NCBI RefSeq assembly: GCF_042477335.2
Contig: NC_091256.1
Location: 40,937,001 to 41,001,000 of the forward strand
Length of the DNA stretch: 64,000 nucleotides
From: Ovis canadensis
Taxonomy: Eukaryota > Chordata > Mammalia > Artiodactyla > Bovidae
Direction of reading: 5' to 3'
Part shown: positions 46,822 through 58,443 of the stretch, piece by piece
Layout: each line of letters starts with the position of its first letter
Position numbering within the stretch: position 1 is the stretch's first letter
The notes under the pieces: model-generated
Database searches by the model: none
Seen by the model: the letters and a program-made list of their open reading frames with translations, nothing else
What the model was told of the DNA's origin: nothing
Program-made: the position numbers and the translations under genes

Positions 46822-47074
46822 GCATGCGCATGCTCAGTGTTTCAGTTGTGTCTCTGCGGCCTCTCAGTCTCTTTGTGTCTCTCAGAGTTGTGACTCTTTG
46901 TGGCCTCATGGATTCTAGCCCTCCAGGCTCCTCTGTCCATGGGATTATCCAAGCAAGAATACTGGAGTGGCTCGCCATTTCTTCCTCCAGGGGATCTTCC
47001 CAACGAAGGATTGAATCCGCGTCTCCTGCATTAGCGGGTGGATTCTTTACCACTGAGCCACCTGGGAAGCCCTG
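46822..47074 (-). mobile_element. Bov-tA SINE with a local expansion
   Basis: Minus-strand copy ending CCACCTGGGAAGCCC. The Bov-A end carries about 40 extra bases (CTCTGCGGCCTCTCAGTC and repeats of TCTTTGTG), making it longer than usual. Confidence 0.88.
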
Positions 47075-47328
47075 TCTTTTAATGATGTTTGTTAACTATT
47101 GTTTTGCCATAGGTTTTGGTTTGGTAGTATTGATTTTATTTTCTGAGAATGGCTTGGGCTGAGTGTTAGAATTGTGTGTAGTCCCTGCTTGGGAACCTTG
47201 TACCTCGTAAAATGACTCGTACCTGGTTGATATCATTCTCCAGCCAGGGACTCTCCTTTGGACATTAATGCCTTTCTCCCAAGAAAGTAGCACAATGCCC
47301 TGGAAAATGGCACTCTAATGAGGTCCAG

Positions 47329-47425
47329 GGCTTTCCTGATTGCTCAGTTGGTAAAGAATCTGCCTGCAATGCAGGAGACCCCTGTTCAATTCCTGGGTTG
47401 GGAATATCTGCTGGAGAAGATTTAG
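47329..47425 (+). mobile_element. Bov-tA head only, tail-less copy
   Basis: Head GGCTTTCCTGATTGCTCAGT, B box TGTTCAATTCC, stopping near GCTGGAGAAGATTTA where the Bov-A part would start. There is no tail. The 9-bp duplication GAGGTCCAG flanks it (47320-47328 and 47426-47434). Confidence 0.85.
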
Positions 47426-47434
47426 GAGGTCCAG

Positions 47435-48379
47435 TGTATATAGTATGTAATGAGAGGCTTTTTAATTTGGTGTTTTTCTCGGGTTATCTATATTCACCCT
47501 TTTAATTTACTTCTTTCCAAACTGAAGAATATTCAAATTCTATGGATTTTTTAACTAATCTTTTTTCTTCTGTACTGTTTCATTCTGTTCACATACACAT
47601 ATACTTTTATTCATTTTGTAGATATTAGAGGAGCGTTTAGTAGTATGTGTGTGGATGACTTGTATAACTTTGCTCTACCAGTGTGTAGCTTCTTCGCTGG
47701 AAATGAGTAGCAGATTGTCTCAGTAACTTTAATTGAATAGTCCATACTTATGCTCTGGTTTGAAATATCCAAATATCATCTAAATTTTTTTGTGGTTCTG
47801 CATCTAAATTACCCTGTTTCAGTGACCTATTTGTCCATTACTAGCATATTATAATTATTACAGTTCATCTATTTACCATTACTTTGACAAATCATTCTTT
47901 TTGTATCTTAGAAGTTGTGTTTGATCATTATTCTATCTGAAACCTTCCTTTAGAATTCTGTTTAAGGAGGATATGTTTGTGCAAAACTTAAAGTTTTTGT
48001 CAAAAAATGTGTTTTCATATTTATTTGGGGGGATCATTTCAGTGATATATAAATTATATGTTGACAACCATTTTTGCTTAGAATTTTAAACATATTCCAG
48101 ACTTCTGATTTCTGCTGTTGTTGAAAAGTCACTTATTTTTATTTGATCTAGAATTAATACTCTTCTTGATTTCAGAGAATTTGTCTCTACAAATCTTGGA
48201 AATGTCTTTTAGAATATTGTCTCTTCCTTACTGTTAGTATTATATTTTGGGGGATTCTGAATAAACATACATTAGATTCTTTTCCCCCTATATTGTCTGT
48301 AACTTTTAAATACTCACTTCTGTCTCTTGTGCTACAGTTTTCTCTCTACAGCTTTTCTTATCTTTTGAGTTTGTTTTTG
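47435..48379 (-). mobile_element. Probable old L1 relic
   Basis: ATTTCTGCTGTTGTTGAAAA and CTTGATTTCAGAGAATTTGT have the texture of old minus-strand L1. Assignment is weak in the left half. Confidence 0.4.
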
Positions 48380-48386
48380 TTGACTT

Positions 48387-49177
48387 CAGTTCAGTCGCTC
48401 AGTCGTGTCTGACTCTTTGCGACCCCATGAATCGCAGCACGCCAGGCCTCCCTGTCCATCACCAACTCCCGGAATTCACTCAAACTCATGTCCATCGAGT
48501 CGGTGATGCCATCCAGCCATCTCATCCTCTGTCGTCCCCTTCTCCTCCTGCCCCCAATCCCTCCCAGCATCAGAGTCTTTTCCAGTGAGTCAACTCTTCA
48601 CAAACAGGTGGCCAAAGTATTGGAGTTTCAGCTTTAGCAGCATTCCTTCCAAAGAACACCCATGACTGATCTCCTTTAGGATGGACTGGTTGGATCTCCT
48701 TGCAGTCCAAGGGACTCTCGAGAGTCTTCTTCAACACCACAGTTCAAAAGCATCAATTCTTCGGCGCTCAGCTTTCTTCACAGTCCAACTCTCACATCCA
48801 TACATGACTACTGGAAAAACCATAGTCTTGACTAGATGGACCTTTGTTGGCAAAGTAATGTCTCTGCTTTTGAATATGCTGTCTAGGTTGGTCATAACTT
48901 TTCTTCCAAGAAGTAAGCGCCTTTTAATAGTGATTTTGGAGCCCCCAAAAATAAAAGTCTGACACTGTTTCCACTGTTTCCCCATCTATTTGCCATGATG
49001 CCATGATCTTTGTTTTCTGAATGTTGAGCTTTAAGCCAACTTTTTCATTCTCCTCTTTCACTTTCATCAAGAGGCTTTTTAGTTCCTCTTCAGTTTCTGC
49101 CATAAGGGTGGTGTCATCTGCATATCTGAGGTTATTGATATTTCTTGATTCCAGCTTGTGCTTCTTCCAGCCCAGCA
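48387..49177 (-). mobile_element. BovB LINE, 5'-truncated
   Basis: The minus strand encodes the RT part from [16 protein letters not shown] to [18 protein letters not shown] and the tail (CTGAA)n. There is one deletion (around 48930) and frame breaks. It is flanked by the 7-bp repeat TTGACTT (48380-48386 and 49178-49184). Confidence 0.94.
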
Positions 49178-49184
49178 TTGACTT

Positions 49185-50924
49185 AAGTAGGTACAAAATA
49201 ATTATTTGTTGAGTGGGTACAAAAGAATATTTGTAAATAACAAAGAAGTATGGTACAAAGAATACCTATGTGCTCACTACCACGTTTTAGAAAAAGAAAG
49301 CTAATTACTTGAAGTCCCTTATGTATTCCTCTTCATTCCAGTCCCCTGCCTCTCCTCTCACTTTGTGTTTATGGTATCCTCTGTTTTATTCAGTTTTGCT
49401 ACATGAATTTGTATTCTTAGACAATATTTTGTTTAGTTTTGCAGTCTTTTAAACTTTATGTAGGGCTCCCTAATAGCTCAGTTGTAAGTGTAATTCTGCG
49501 TGTATTTCCTCTACTTTTAATATACCTTGATGTTGGTCCATATTGTTGCTTTGTAGCTGCTACATTCTCACTGCTCCATTGAGGTTTTTTCCCCCTTGAG
49601 TTCTGAATTTTGCTTATTTCATTTTTCATTCCAGCAGTTCTTCCCCCATTCCCCAAATCTATTTGACCAATTTTCATTGTAATTTTTAGTTTATTCCTCA
49701 TTAGCAAGCTAAATCTTAGGTTTCTTTAAACCTGTTAAACATACTTGTTTTTTATTCTCTTATTTCAGTATCTGAATGAAGTCTTTGATAGGTTAATTCT
49801 GCTTGCTATTGATCATGATATCCTTGTTTTGTTATTTTGACTGTAAGTTCATTTTCTGTGAAACTTCATCTTTGAGAACTCCTGAGATTCCAGAAAATAT
49901 TTAGTAGTTTCTGTGGGTTGCTTGGAGCATTACCAGCCTGAGACTACTTTATATGATATTTTTCACCAGAGTATTTTCTAGTACCATGCTTTGAATTCTG
50001 GCTGCTAATTTGTATGAAGGGGATTTTTCTTTTTCATGTGTAGAAACTTTCAGTTGTGGTCAAAATGAACTGCTCCCTCTCCTGCACAGAGAGTGTTTCT
50101 ATCACTCACCTATATGCTGATGGACGATACAGCCGTATGGAGTTTAATGGGGTTGGGGTTCGGGGGGAGGCCCTTAGCTTCCGTTGGCTTTGTTAGCCCT
50201 AAGGTTATTTTCCTTTGGACCTTAGGATGCTGAAAACAAGATTAGGGTCACCAGGACTATATTTAGTAGCTAACCTTCAAGATCCAAGCCAGCTTATATA
50301 TCTTGCAAAATTCCTACTGTTTCTACATTTGGATTTGCCAGTAATCATTCAAAAAGATACTTTTATAGTTCAGCCATCATTTTTTCTTGTTTAAGTGGGA
50401 AAGTCATTTAGGACTTTCTAGTCTTCTATATACTGGAAATGAAAGACAATTTTTTTTTTTTTCTATCCAGTTAAAGACATATACCACACTCAATTCCTGA
50501 GGTTACTGTGAGTTTGGCATTTTTCCTGGACTTTCTCCTCTTTTACTGTGGTGGTAATCTTTCTAGAACAATATCATTTTTATCCTGTTTTGTGTGTGAA
50601 GTGCTTTTTGAGAGTGAATGTAACAATAGGATTAATTACATTGAAGCCAGTCTTCAAAGAACCTGTGTAGGATTCATGTATATCCTTAGGACATCTGGTT
50701 TAAAGAATCTTTACTCTCCTCAGGCTGTTTGGGAAATACTTTCTTAGAGAATATCCCAGACCTAGAAGCACATAATATGTATTTCATAATCAGATTTTGG
50801 TTTCAGCTTATTTACTTTTGTATGTTATCATTTTCTTTTTCTTTTCTTTTTCTCCTTCTGGCTAGAGATGGTGAAATGTCTTATGGGACAAATATAATAA
50901 TCTTACTTTAAAAATTATTTGCAG
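49185..50924. other. AHCTF1 intron before the first coding exon
   Basis: Old L1-like texture. A 25-bp piece at 49463-49487 (GGGCTCCCTAATAGCTCAGT) resembles a Bov-tA head start. No additional exon was recognised. Confidence 0.4.
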
Positions 50925-51052
50925 TGGAAGTATGCGAGACCTAACAGCACAGGTGACTAGTGGTCTTCTGAAGTTCCCAGAAGTGACTATTCAAGCCCTT
51001 GGAGAAGACGAAATAACATTAGAATCTGTGCTTCGTGGAAAGTTTGCTGCAG
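50925..51052 (+). CDS. AHCTF1: AHCTF1 first coding exon (residues 1-40 plus one base)
   Basis: The acceptor is TTTGCAG ending at 50924 and the donor is GCAG|GTAAAA at 51053. The ATG is at 50932, after seven untranslated bases, with A at -3. It opens [15 protein letters not shown] and the exon ends in [10 protein letters not shown] plus the first base of a Gly codon. This matches the known N-terminus of ELYS, so I chose this start. The frame is open upstream within the exon, so an upstream in-frame start in exon 1 is formally possible. In the family this segment begins the N-terminal seven-bladed beta-propeller, which helps anchor ELYS at the pore. Confidence 0.93.
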
Positions 51053-51428
51053 GTAAAATAATGTTGCTGAAAATTTACTTATTTGATGTGTAAGATAAAT
51101 AATAGTAAACATATATTGTGACTCCTTTAATGTGGAAGAAAAAAAAGCAGAACCTGCTTAGAGTGGTCTTATATGTAAGTATATTACATCTACAACTACA
51201 TATGTAATAATTTCTACCCTACTTGAGCACATTTTCATAGAATATCCTGGGATATTATAGTTCATTTTTCTTTATTACAATACCATATATTTGATACCTT
51301 TTAGTATTGAGTATCTGCATTTAAAAAGTAGGCTGGTTTTTCTTTATAATGAGGCAGTTTTACTGGTGATGAGTTTAGATTAGTACCTGAATAATTGTAA
51401 GGATAGAAAAGGCTGATTGTAGTGCCCT

Positions 51429-51622
51429 GTGTGTGCATGCTCAGTCACGTCCGACTCTTTGGGACCCCATGGACTGTAGCCCACCAAGCTCCTCTGTCCA
51501 TGGATTTTTCCAGCAAAAATGCTGGAGTGGGTTGCCATGCCCTCCCCCAGGGTATTTTCCCACCCAGAGATCAAACCTGCACTGATAGGTGGATTCTTTA
51601 CCACTGAGCCACCAGGGAGGCC
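51429..51622 (-). mobile_element. Bov-tA SINE in AHCTF1 intron
   Basis: Complete copy ending GAGCCACCAGGGAGGCC. A perfect 11-bp duplication, TGTAGTGCCCT, flanks it (51418-51428 and 51623-51633). Confidence 0.95.
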
Positions 51623-51899
51623 TGTAGTGCCCTAGGTGATAAAATATATTCAGGAAGTCTTACTTCTTAATTACATTAATCTGAACAATGTCTTAATAAT
51701 GATCATGGTTTAAACTATGTAATATAGCAGAGAATTATACCAAACCATTAAATTATGGATTTCAGTCTAGTGAAATATATTGCAGATGTCTCTAAAAATG
51801 AGTGTGATAGCCACCCTTCCAAGCAGAAAGACAGTAAAACATATAGATTAGTAATTTAGCCATTTATAGAGCTGTTCTCTTGACTATTAAAGGTAATAA

Positions 51900-52100
51900 C
51901 ACTACTTCTGTTACATACTAGGCGCCATAACAACTTTTCATTGAGGGAGTGCTAGGTTTTTCTAATTACGCACTTTTCTTTGTAACTGAAAATCAAATAG
52001 GTTAAGTAATTTGGTTCCAGTACACAGAAAGCAAGTTGTAAAAATGAGCTTTGAACCCATGTTTTCTGGACCCCCCTGTGCCATGCTATTTTTTAAAACT
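51900..52100 (-). mobile_element. MIR SINE relic
   Basis: GGTTAAGTAATTTGGTTCCA and AGCTTTGAACCCATGTTTTC match the complement of MIR. Confidence 0.5.
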
Positions 52101-52153
52101 ATAACTTCTATCAGCTATAGTCTAGGATATACAGCCACCTATTTAGATGCGTG

Positions 52154-52230
52154 ATTCAGTTCAGTCGCTCAGTTGTGTCCTTGGTCATGTCCGACTCCTT
52201 GTGACTCCATGGACTTCAGCAGGCCAGGCC
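52154..52230 (-). mobile_element. BovB 3' end stub
   Basis: TTCAGTTCAGTCGCTCAGTT and CTCCATGGACTTCAGCAGGC are the last ~75 bp of BovB, with a short internal insertion (TTGGTCATG). Confidence 0.8.
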
Positions 52231-52249
52231 TCAACTTAGTAGTAAAAGT

Positions 52250-52680
52250 TACATTGTTCATCTAACTGTTGAAGGAGAAATTCCAGGGTCTCCTTCTTGA
52301 TTCTTCACTTCCTATATATTATTCGTCAGCAAGCAAATCCTTGTAGTTTTGCCTCTGAGATGAATCTCTAGTCAGTTCACTTTTTTTTTATTCATAGCCA
52401 CCAACCAGGCATAGGTTGTCATCTCCCTACTTCTGCTTTGGCCCCAGCTTTTTTCCATTTGCTGCTTAGCAGCTGGACTGACATTTAAAAACAAATCAGA
52501 TTGTCACTGCCCTGCTTAAAATCTTTACTTTACTTTGCATGCAGAATAAAATCCAGACTAGACTTGCCAGGGGCCATAAAGGCTTCTGGTATTTCCTATT
52601 ATTATACTAGTTATATCTTGTCTCCTAGATTTTGAACTTTAAAGCGACAGAATATGTGTTATATTTTTCTAACTCCTGTA
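52250..52680 (+). mobile_element. L2 LINE relic
   Basis: CAGATTGTCACTGCCCTGCT, AAAATCCAGACTAGACTTGC and GGGGCCATAAAGGCTTCTGG are L2 features. Confidence 0.65.
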
Positions 52681-52724
52681 ACATGTAGTTTAACGCTTAA
52701 TGTATAATGTAGTAAAAATATGAG

Positions 52725-52810
52725 TTTGGGAGTTAAGGAGACTTGGGATCCACTTTTGGCTCTGGTATTCATAGCTCCATGGGTTTTGGGCAAGTCAGTC
52801 ATTCATACAG
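52725..52810 (+). mobile_element. MIR SINE relic
   Basis: GAGTTAAGGAGACTTGGGAT, TTTTGGCTCTGGTATTCATA and GGGCAAGTCAGTCATTC follow the MIR core. Confidence 0.55.
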
Positions 52811-52883
52811 TTGTATGAAAGTTTAGTTGCCTTATTTCTGTATTGAAGTATAACAGGGAGTAATAAGATAATTTAAGCATATA

Positions 52884-53975
52884 TATAAGCATCAGTTCAG
52901 TTCAGTCGCTCAGTCGTGTCCAACTCTCTGTGACCCCATGAATCACAGCACGCCAGGCCTCCCTGTCCATCACCAACTCCCGGAGTTCACTCAGACTCAC
53001 GTCCATCGAGTCCGTGATGCCATCCAGCCATCTCATCCTCGGTTGTCCCCTTCTCTTTCTGCCCCCAATCCCTCCCGGCATCAGAGTCTTTTCCAGTGAG
53101 TCAACTCTTTGCATGAGGTGGCCAAAGTACTGGAGCTTCAGCTTCAGCATCATTCCTTCCAAAGAAATCCCAGGGCTGATCTCCTTCAGAATGGACTGGT
53201 TGGATCTCCTTGCAGTCCAAGGGACTCTCAAGAGTCTTCTCCAGCACCACAGTTCAAACGCATCAATTCTTCGGCGCTCAGCCTTCTTCACAGTCCAACT
53301 CTCACATCCATACATGGCCACTGGAAAAACCATAGCCTTGACTAGATGGACCTTAGTCAGCAAAGTAATGTCTCTGCTTTTGAATATACTATCTAGGTTG
53401 GTCATAACTTTTCTTCCAAGGAGTAAGCATCTTTTAATTTCATGGCTGCAGTCACCATCTGCAGTGATTTTGGAGCCCCCCAAAAATAAAGGCTGACACT
53501 GTTTCCACTGTTTCCCCATTTATTTCCCATGAAGTGATGGGACCAGATGCCATGATCTTCGTTTTCTCAATGTTGAGCTTTGAGCCAACTTTTCCACTCT
53601 CCACTTTCATGTTCATCAAGAGGCTTTTTAGTTCCTCTTCACTTTCTGCCATAAGGGTGGTGTCATCTGCATATCTGAGGTTATTGATATTTCTCCCGGC
53701 AATCTTGATTCCAGCTTGTGTTTCTTCCAGTCCAGCGTTTCTCATGATGTACTCTGCACAGAAGTTAAATAAGCAGGGTGACAATATACAGCCTTTACAT
53801 ACTCCTTTTCCTATTTGGAACCAGTCTGTTGTTCCATGTCCAGTTCTAACTGTTGCTTCCTGACCTGCATACAGATTTCTCAAGAGGCAGGTCAGGTGGT
53901 CTGGTATTCCCATCTCTTTTAGAATTTTCCACAGTTGATTGTGATCCACACAGTCAAAGGCTTTGGCATAGTCAT
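52884..53975 (-). mobile_element. BovB LINE, young-looking 5'-truncated copy
   Basis: The minus strand encodes [32 protein letters not shown] and the C-terminal [19 protein letters not shown]. The frame is shifted once near 53460. A perfect 13-bp target-site duplication, ATTTAAGCATATA, flanks it (52871-52883 and 53976-53988), fixing the boundaries. It lies antisense in the intron between coding exons 1 and 2, ending 212 bp before exon 2. Confidence 0.96.
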
Positions 53976-54199
53976 ATTTAAGCATATAGCATGGTACCTT
54001 TACTGAATGGTTATTTTATTCTTATTGCAGTAGTTCAATTTATTTTACTGTTTTGAGGACACTCTGTTCTATAAATGCTTAGATTTCAATTTGAAGATAA
54101 TGAGTTATAGATTATATATGTAACAGAGCTTACTGCTATTTAGTTTTGTTGTATACAGTATTAAAATGAGCAAAATTTTATATTTCTTTTTTCTTTTAG

Positions 54200-54453
54200 G
54201 GAAAAATGGACTTGCTTGCTTGGCCTGTGGTCCACAACTTGAGGTAGTGAATTCTCTAACAGGAGAGCGGTTGTCTGCATATAGGTTCAGTGGAGTAAAC
54301 GAACAGCCTCCTATAGTCCTAGCTGTGAAAGAATTCTCTTGGCAGAAGAGAACTGGATTGTTAATTGGATTGGAAGAAGCAGAAGGGAGTGTTCTCTGTC
54401 TTTATGACCTTGGTTTATCAAGAGTGGTTAAAGCAGTTGTTCTTCCTGGACGG
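54200..54453 (+). CDS. AHCTF1: AHCTF1 coding exon 2 (residues 41-125)
   Basis: The acceptor is a pyrimidine tract ending TTTTAG at 54199; the donor is GGACGG|GTAGGT at 54454. Two bases complete the Gly codon split by the previous intron, then 84 full codons follow, so the exon ends in phase 0. The translation runs from [16 protein letters not shown] through [19 protein letters not shown] to KAVVLPGR. It is very close to mammalian ELYS and has no stop or frameshift. It corresponds to the first propeller blades, with short hydrophobic strand patterns such as [20 protein letters not shown]. The continuation to 54468 is a read-through of the donor, not coding. Confidence 0.95.
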
Positions 54454-54654
54454 GTAGGTACTGCTTAAGATATATGGCATTCTGTTTTCAAAACTAAACC
54501 CCTGCTGGTTACATGGGTGTGTTCACTTTGTAAAAATTCATTGAGCTGTATACATTTATTTTAGATTACTTTTTGTAAGTTTGTTATTTTTCATTAAAAA
54601 GTTTAAAGAGGTTAAAAATATTATCAAAACAATATAACATTTAAAGTGAAACTT

Positions 54655-55150
54655 TCCTTGGATAAAGAAGATATATGTATATATACATGCATAGTGGAAT
54701 ATTTCTCAGCCATCAAAAAGAATGAAATAATGCCATTTGCAGCAACATGCGTGGACCCTGAGATTTTAATACTAAGCAGATTGTCAGAAAGAGAAAGATA
54801 AATACCATATGTGAAATCTAAAATGTACAGACCAACCTATCTATGAAACAAAAGCAGACTCACAGAGAGAGAGGACAAGTCTGTGGTTGCCAGAGGGGCT
54901 GAGGGGAGAATAGAGGAGGGAAAGATTGGGCGCCTGGGATTACCATAGGCAAACTATTATTTATAGGGTGGATAAACAACGAGGTACTGCTGTGTAGCAC
55001 AAGAAACTATATTCAGTATTCTGTGGCAAACTGTAATAGAAGAGAATATGTAGAAGGAATATATATGTATAACTGAATCACTCTGCTGTACAGAAGAAAT
55101 TGGCACACCACTGTGAGTCAGCTCTACTTAAGTAGAATTTAAATTATCAC
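54655..55150 (+). mobile_element. L1 3' end
   Basis: TGCCATTTGCAGCAACATGC, CTGTGGTTGCCAGAGGGGCT and ATAACTGAATCACTCTGCTG are artiodactyl L1 3' end text, sense to AHCTF1. Confidence 0.85.
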
Positions 55151-55819
55151 TTATATTTGGTTAGAAAATTGCAAAGTAAAAATGACATGTTGTGTTCTAA
55201 TCTTTCATAGGACAAGTATCATCTAAGTCTTATTCTTCCAGTTTTGTTTTATGAAGATGCTGGAAATTTATAAAAATACTGTATTTATTACTATGACATT
55301 TTTTCCTTGCCTTTTTAATTTTTTCTATTTTAATTTGAGCCTTGGAATAATATGGGAAGTATGTCTTTATTACCATTTTTGATTTGACTAATGTACATTT
55401 AAATTGTGGGTTTCTTTATATTCACATTTGTTAATTCTAACATACATATGCCTTCTATATGCCAGATATCTTATCTGGTAGTAATGATAGAAATCGAGTT
55501 GTTTCCTCAAACTTATGACTGTTCTTTTTCCATGGTGAGAAAATGTATACACTCACAAATACACACAGTCAAAAATCATGGAAGAGTAGATGCCTGTGTG
55601 AAAGAAGTATGCACTTAGATACACACAAAAGTATATGTAGGTTTGTATGCATATATATATATATGTAATGTATATAGGCATAGAATAGAATTTTAAACTT
55701 AAAAGGGAGCTTAATGACAAAAGATAATGTTTTTATAGTGAAGAAACAGACCCAGTGGGCTAATGTAAAGTCTGAAATAATTTATAGCCTGATACCTTAT
55801 ATGTACTTGCCAGTGATAA
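55151..55819. other. AHCTF1 intron, AT-rich
   Basis: It includes (AT)n at 55650-55664. No exon was seen. Confidence 0.45.
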
Positions 55820-56490
55820 TGATTTTAAAGACAGAATTATTTGGCAGTTTATTGAGTGCTTACTGTAAATCAAGCTATGTGCTGGATTTTACAAATAAGT
55901 AGATAAATTGAACCTGGTCCGTGCTGTCCAAAAAGGCTTGTAGTCTAGTAGGAGAAGACAGATTATAGGATTATAGTATAAATAAGTACTTTAATACATT
56001 TTAGCACTCGGAACATGAAGAACACCTGGATGACTTCTACTCAAAAAGATTGGACATTTCAGGCTAAGAGACCCAACATGTAAAAAGTCACAGTATATGG
56101 AACATTTGGGAAACTAGACTTATGTAGAATGGCAGGGAAGAGTAGGAGGAGGAAGTGGGAGCCAGAGATGGTGAGGATTGAGATTGTGAATGGCAAGTTG
56201 TGCAGTTAGAGGCCTCCTTCTAAAGTCTGTAGGTGACATTTTTAATTGAAAGCAGAATTGTAGTGTCAAAAGCCCTTTGGTTAGGTAGTTTAGGTAAATA
56301 AGGATGATGAACTGCACTGAGGAAATGACATAAATCTGTGGAACAGATTGCAGAAGTGTATTCCAGAGGTGACATGGACAGAACTTGTTGACTTCTAATT
56401 GGGTGAGTGGTTGATGCCAGATGAAATATAGGGGAAGGAAAAGACTGGGAGAGGAGTGACAGACAGCTTCAAAAGGATTCAGTCAGCTGA
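55820..56490 (+). repeat. Ancient mammalian repeat relic
   Basis: TTATTGAGTGCTTACTGTAA followed by sequence with CTTGTAGTCTAGTAGGAGAA belongs to the old dispersed element noted upstream. Confidence 0.4.
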
Positions 56491-57289
56491 CTTTTTATTC
56501 TTTTAAATAAAGGCACAATATCCCCTCTTGAATTTGCTTTTAACTGCCCTTAAAATTACTTAAGGTAGCATTATCAGTAGCTTCATATGTAGTATTTATA
56601 TGAGGAATGCAGATTACTTATCCTTCACTGAAGGAATTACAGAAAACATACTTCAGTATGATAGACATTATTACCATAATTTAGAAAAGGAAGATAATCC
56701 ATGAAATTACAGCTTTCAGAATTAGAAACACTAAAGAATGTTTTGTGTACTAATGAAATACTTAGAAAGCCAGTGTTTTGTCTGTAATAATAGATTACAG
56801 CCTGAAACAAACTTTAACCTTACATTAACACATAAACCACTGATAGCAAATTTTCTCTTTTCTTTCTAGGATGTTCATCAGTATTATAGTAGAAATCACC
56901 AAATACTTATTTATCAAGTATCGTACCAAATTAATTTCTGTGAATCAATAGGAAACAGAAGGAAAGCTAAGTGTAAACTAAAATACAGACTATTAGGTAC
57001 AGACATTGAACATTTGACTCATGAGGTGAAAAGGGAAAGTAGAACTCCACAGTGTAACTAAAGTATGATTTTCTTTAAGTAATTTCAGTCCATGTTAAAC
57101 TCAGAGGTCCAATTAGTGTGAAAGCTTTGTGTGAAGTCCATTATAATGTAGTCCTTTTAAAGGTTAGACCTCTTCAGGCTTTATGGCATAAAAAGGACTT
57201 AAAAAAGATAAACGTAAACAGTAAATTTTTCTGGAATGATTTATTTTTAGTCTTCTTTGGAGAAGAAGCTATATATACTTTTACAGTAG
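56491..57289. other. AHCTF1 intron, no exon recognised
   Basis: Only short frames. Confidence 0.45.
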
Positions 57290-57505
57290 CTGGTTTAGAG
57301 TTTTAAAGTGAGAAGGATCTAGGTTTGAATTTTAATGGCTTAATGACTGTGTTACTTGAGTAACTCAGCTAAATTTTCTAAGCCTCAGAGTGTTTCATCT
57401 TTAAACGGGTGTAACTATATATAGTCCAATATCAAAGGGTTATCCTGCATTGATTAGCATAATGTCTGGAATATGGTAAACTCTAGGTAAACATCAATTG
57501 TTCCA
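57290..57505 (+). mobile_element. MIR SINE relic
   Basis: AGGATCTAGGTTTGAATTTT, AAGCCTCAGAGTGTTTCATC and AACTCTAGGTAAACATCAAT follow MIR from the B box to its 3' end, about 200 bp upstream of exon 3. Confidence 0.7.
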
Positions 57506-57711
57506 AGTGCATGTTGTAATTTTTACATCTGAAGATTTCATAATGCTTCTCAGATTCACAGGTATCAAATGCAGATTTGTGCTTCTGTATTGGAAGTGTT
57601 AATATCTGTATAACTAGTAACCTGCTTTAACTTCATAATTTGTTTCTTATGTTTTTAATTGTGTTTTCTCATTTTGTTTGAGGAAAACAAATGATACATT
57701 CTGCTTTCTAG

Positions 57712-57892
57712 GTAACAGCTATTGAACCTATAATTAATCATGGAGGAGCCAGCGCAAGCACTCAGCATTTACACCCAAGTCTGCGATGGCTGTTCGGTGT
57801 GGCAGCTGTGGTAACTGACGTTGGACAGGTCCTTCTTATTGATCTATGTTTGGATGACTTGTCATGCAGTCAGAATGAAGTAGAGGCATCAG
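57712..57892 (+). CDS. AHCTF1: AHCTF1 coding exon 3 (residues 126-185 plus one base)
   Basis: The acceptor TTTCTAG ends at 57711; the donor is ATCAG|GTAATT at 57893. Sixty codons in phase 0 run from [16 protein letters not shown] through [16 protein letters not shown] to QNEVEAS, leaving one base of an Asp codon. The exon is too short and lacks an in-frame ATG near its start, so simple ORF listing misses it. Sequence and both phases fit the preceding and following AHCTF1 exons exactly. The pattern [16 protein letters not shown] is a typical WD-like propeller strand pair. Confidence 0.95.
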
Positions 57893-58311
57893 GTAATTAA
57901 TTAGTCATTCCTGGCTTAAAACCCAAAATTGAGCACCTGAATATTCTGATGCATTGGATTGGTTTTTTTTAATAATCAAAAAAAAAGAGTCAAAAACTTG
58001 TTTATGTGTCTTTTTAAAAATTGTTTGCTTGTATTGTTTTATTGTTTTGTGTGCCATGGATATTTTTTGCATGAGTTACTATGTTTTATTGATAAAGTGT
58101 TTATAGACTAAAGTAGTTCTTGAAAGAGAGACATGTTCCCAGATACACAACTAAATAACATCATTCAGGTTATTGAGTAAATACCAGAAGAAGGGCTGAA
58201 AGGTATAAAATCTTTATCCTTATCAGACAATATAAAATTATCCAAGTATGTAGGATCTGACATACTGTTTTTGGCATACTGTTTATGTTCCTGTGGTAAG
58301 CCCAAGATAGA

Positions 58312-58379
58312 AATAAAGTAATTTGATAGAAAACAACAGTAATTTAATAAAGTAATTCGATAGAAAACAATAGTAATTT
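58312..58379 (+). repeat. Tandem duplication, 34-bp unit
   Basis: Two adjacent 34-bp units, 58312-58345 and 58346-58379, both begin AATAAAGTAATT and differ at two positions. Confidence 0.85.
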
Positions 58380-58443
58380 AAAAGTCTTCCCTCACAAAAT
58401 AGCATCTTGAAATAGAACTAAAGCTTAATTAATTAGTAAGTAA

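Larger units (their letters stand above)
34140..50924 (+). other. AHCTF1: Long first intron of AHCTF1
   Basis: No coding exon was recognised here. It holds L2, L1, BovB, Bov-tA, Bov-A2 and CHR elements listed separately. Most recent elements are antisense to the gene. Confidence 0.75.
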
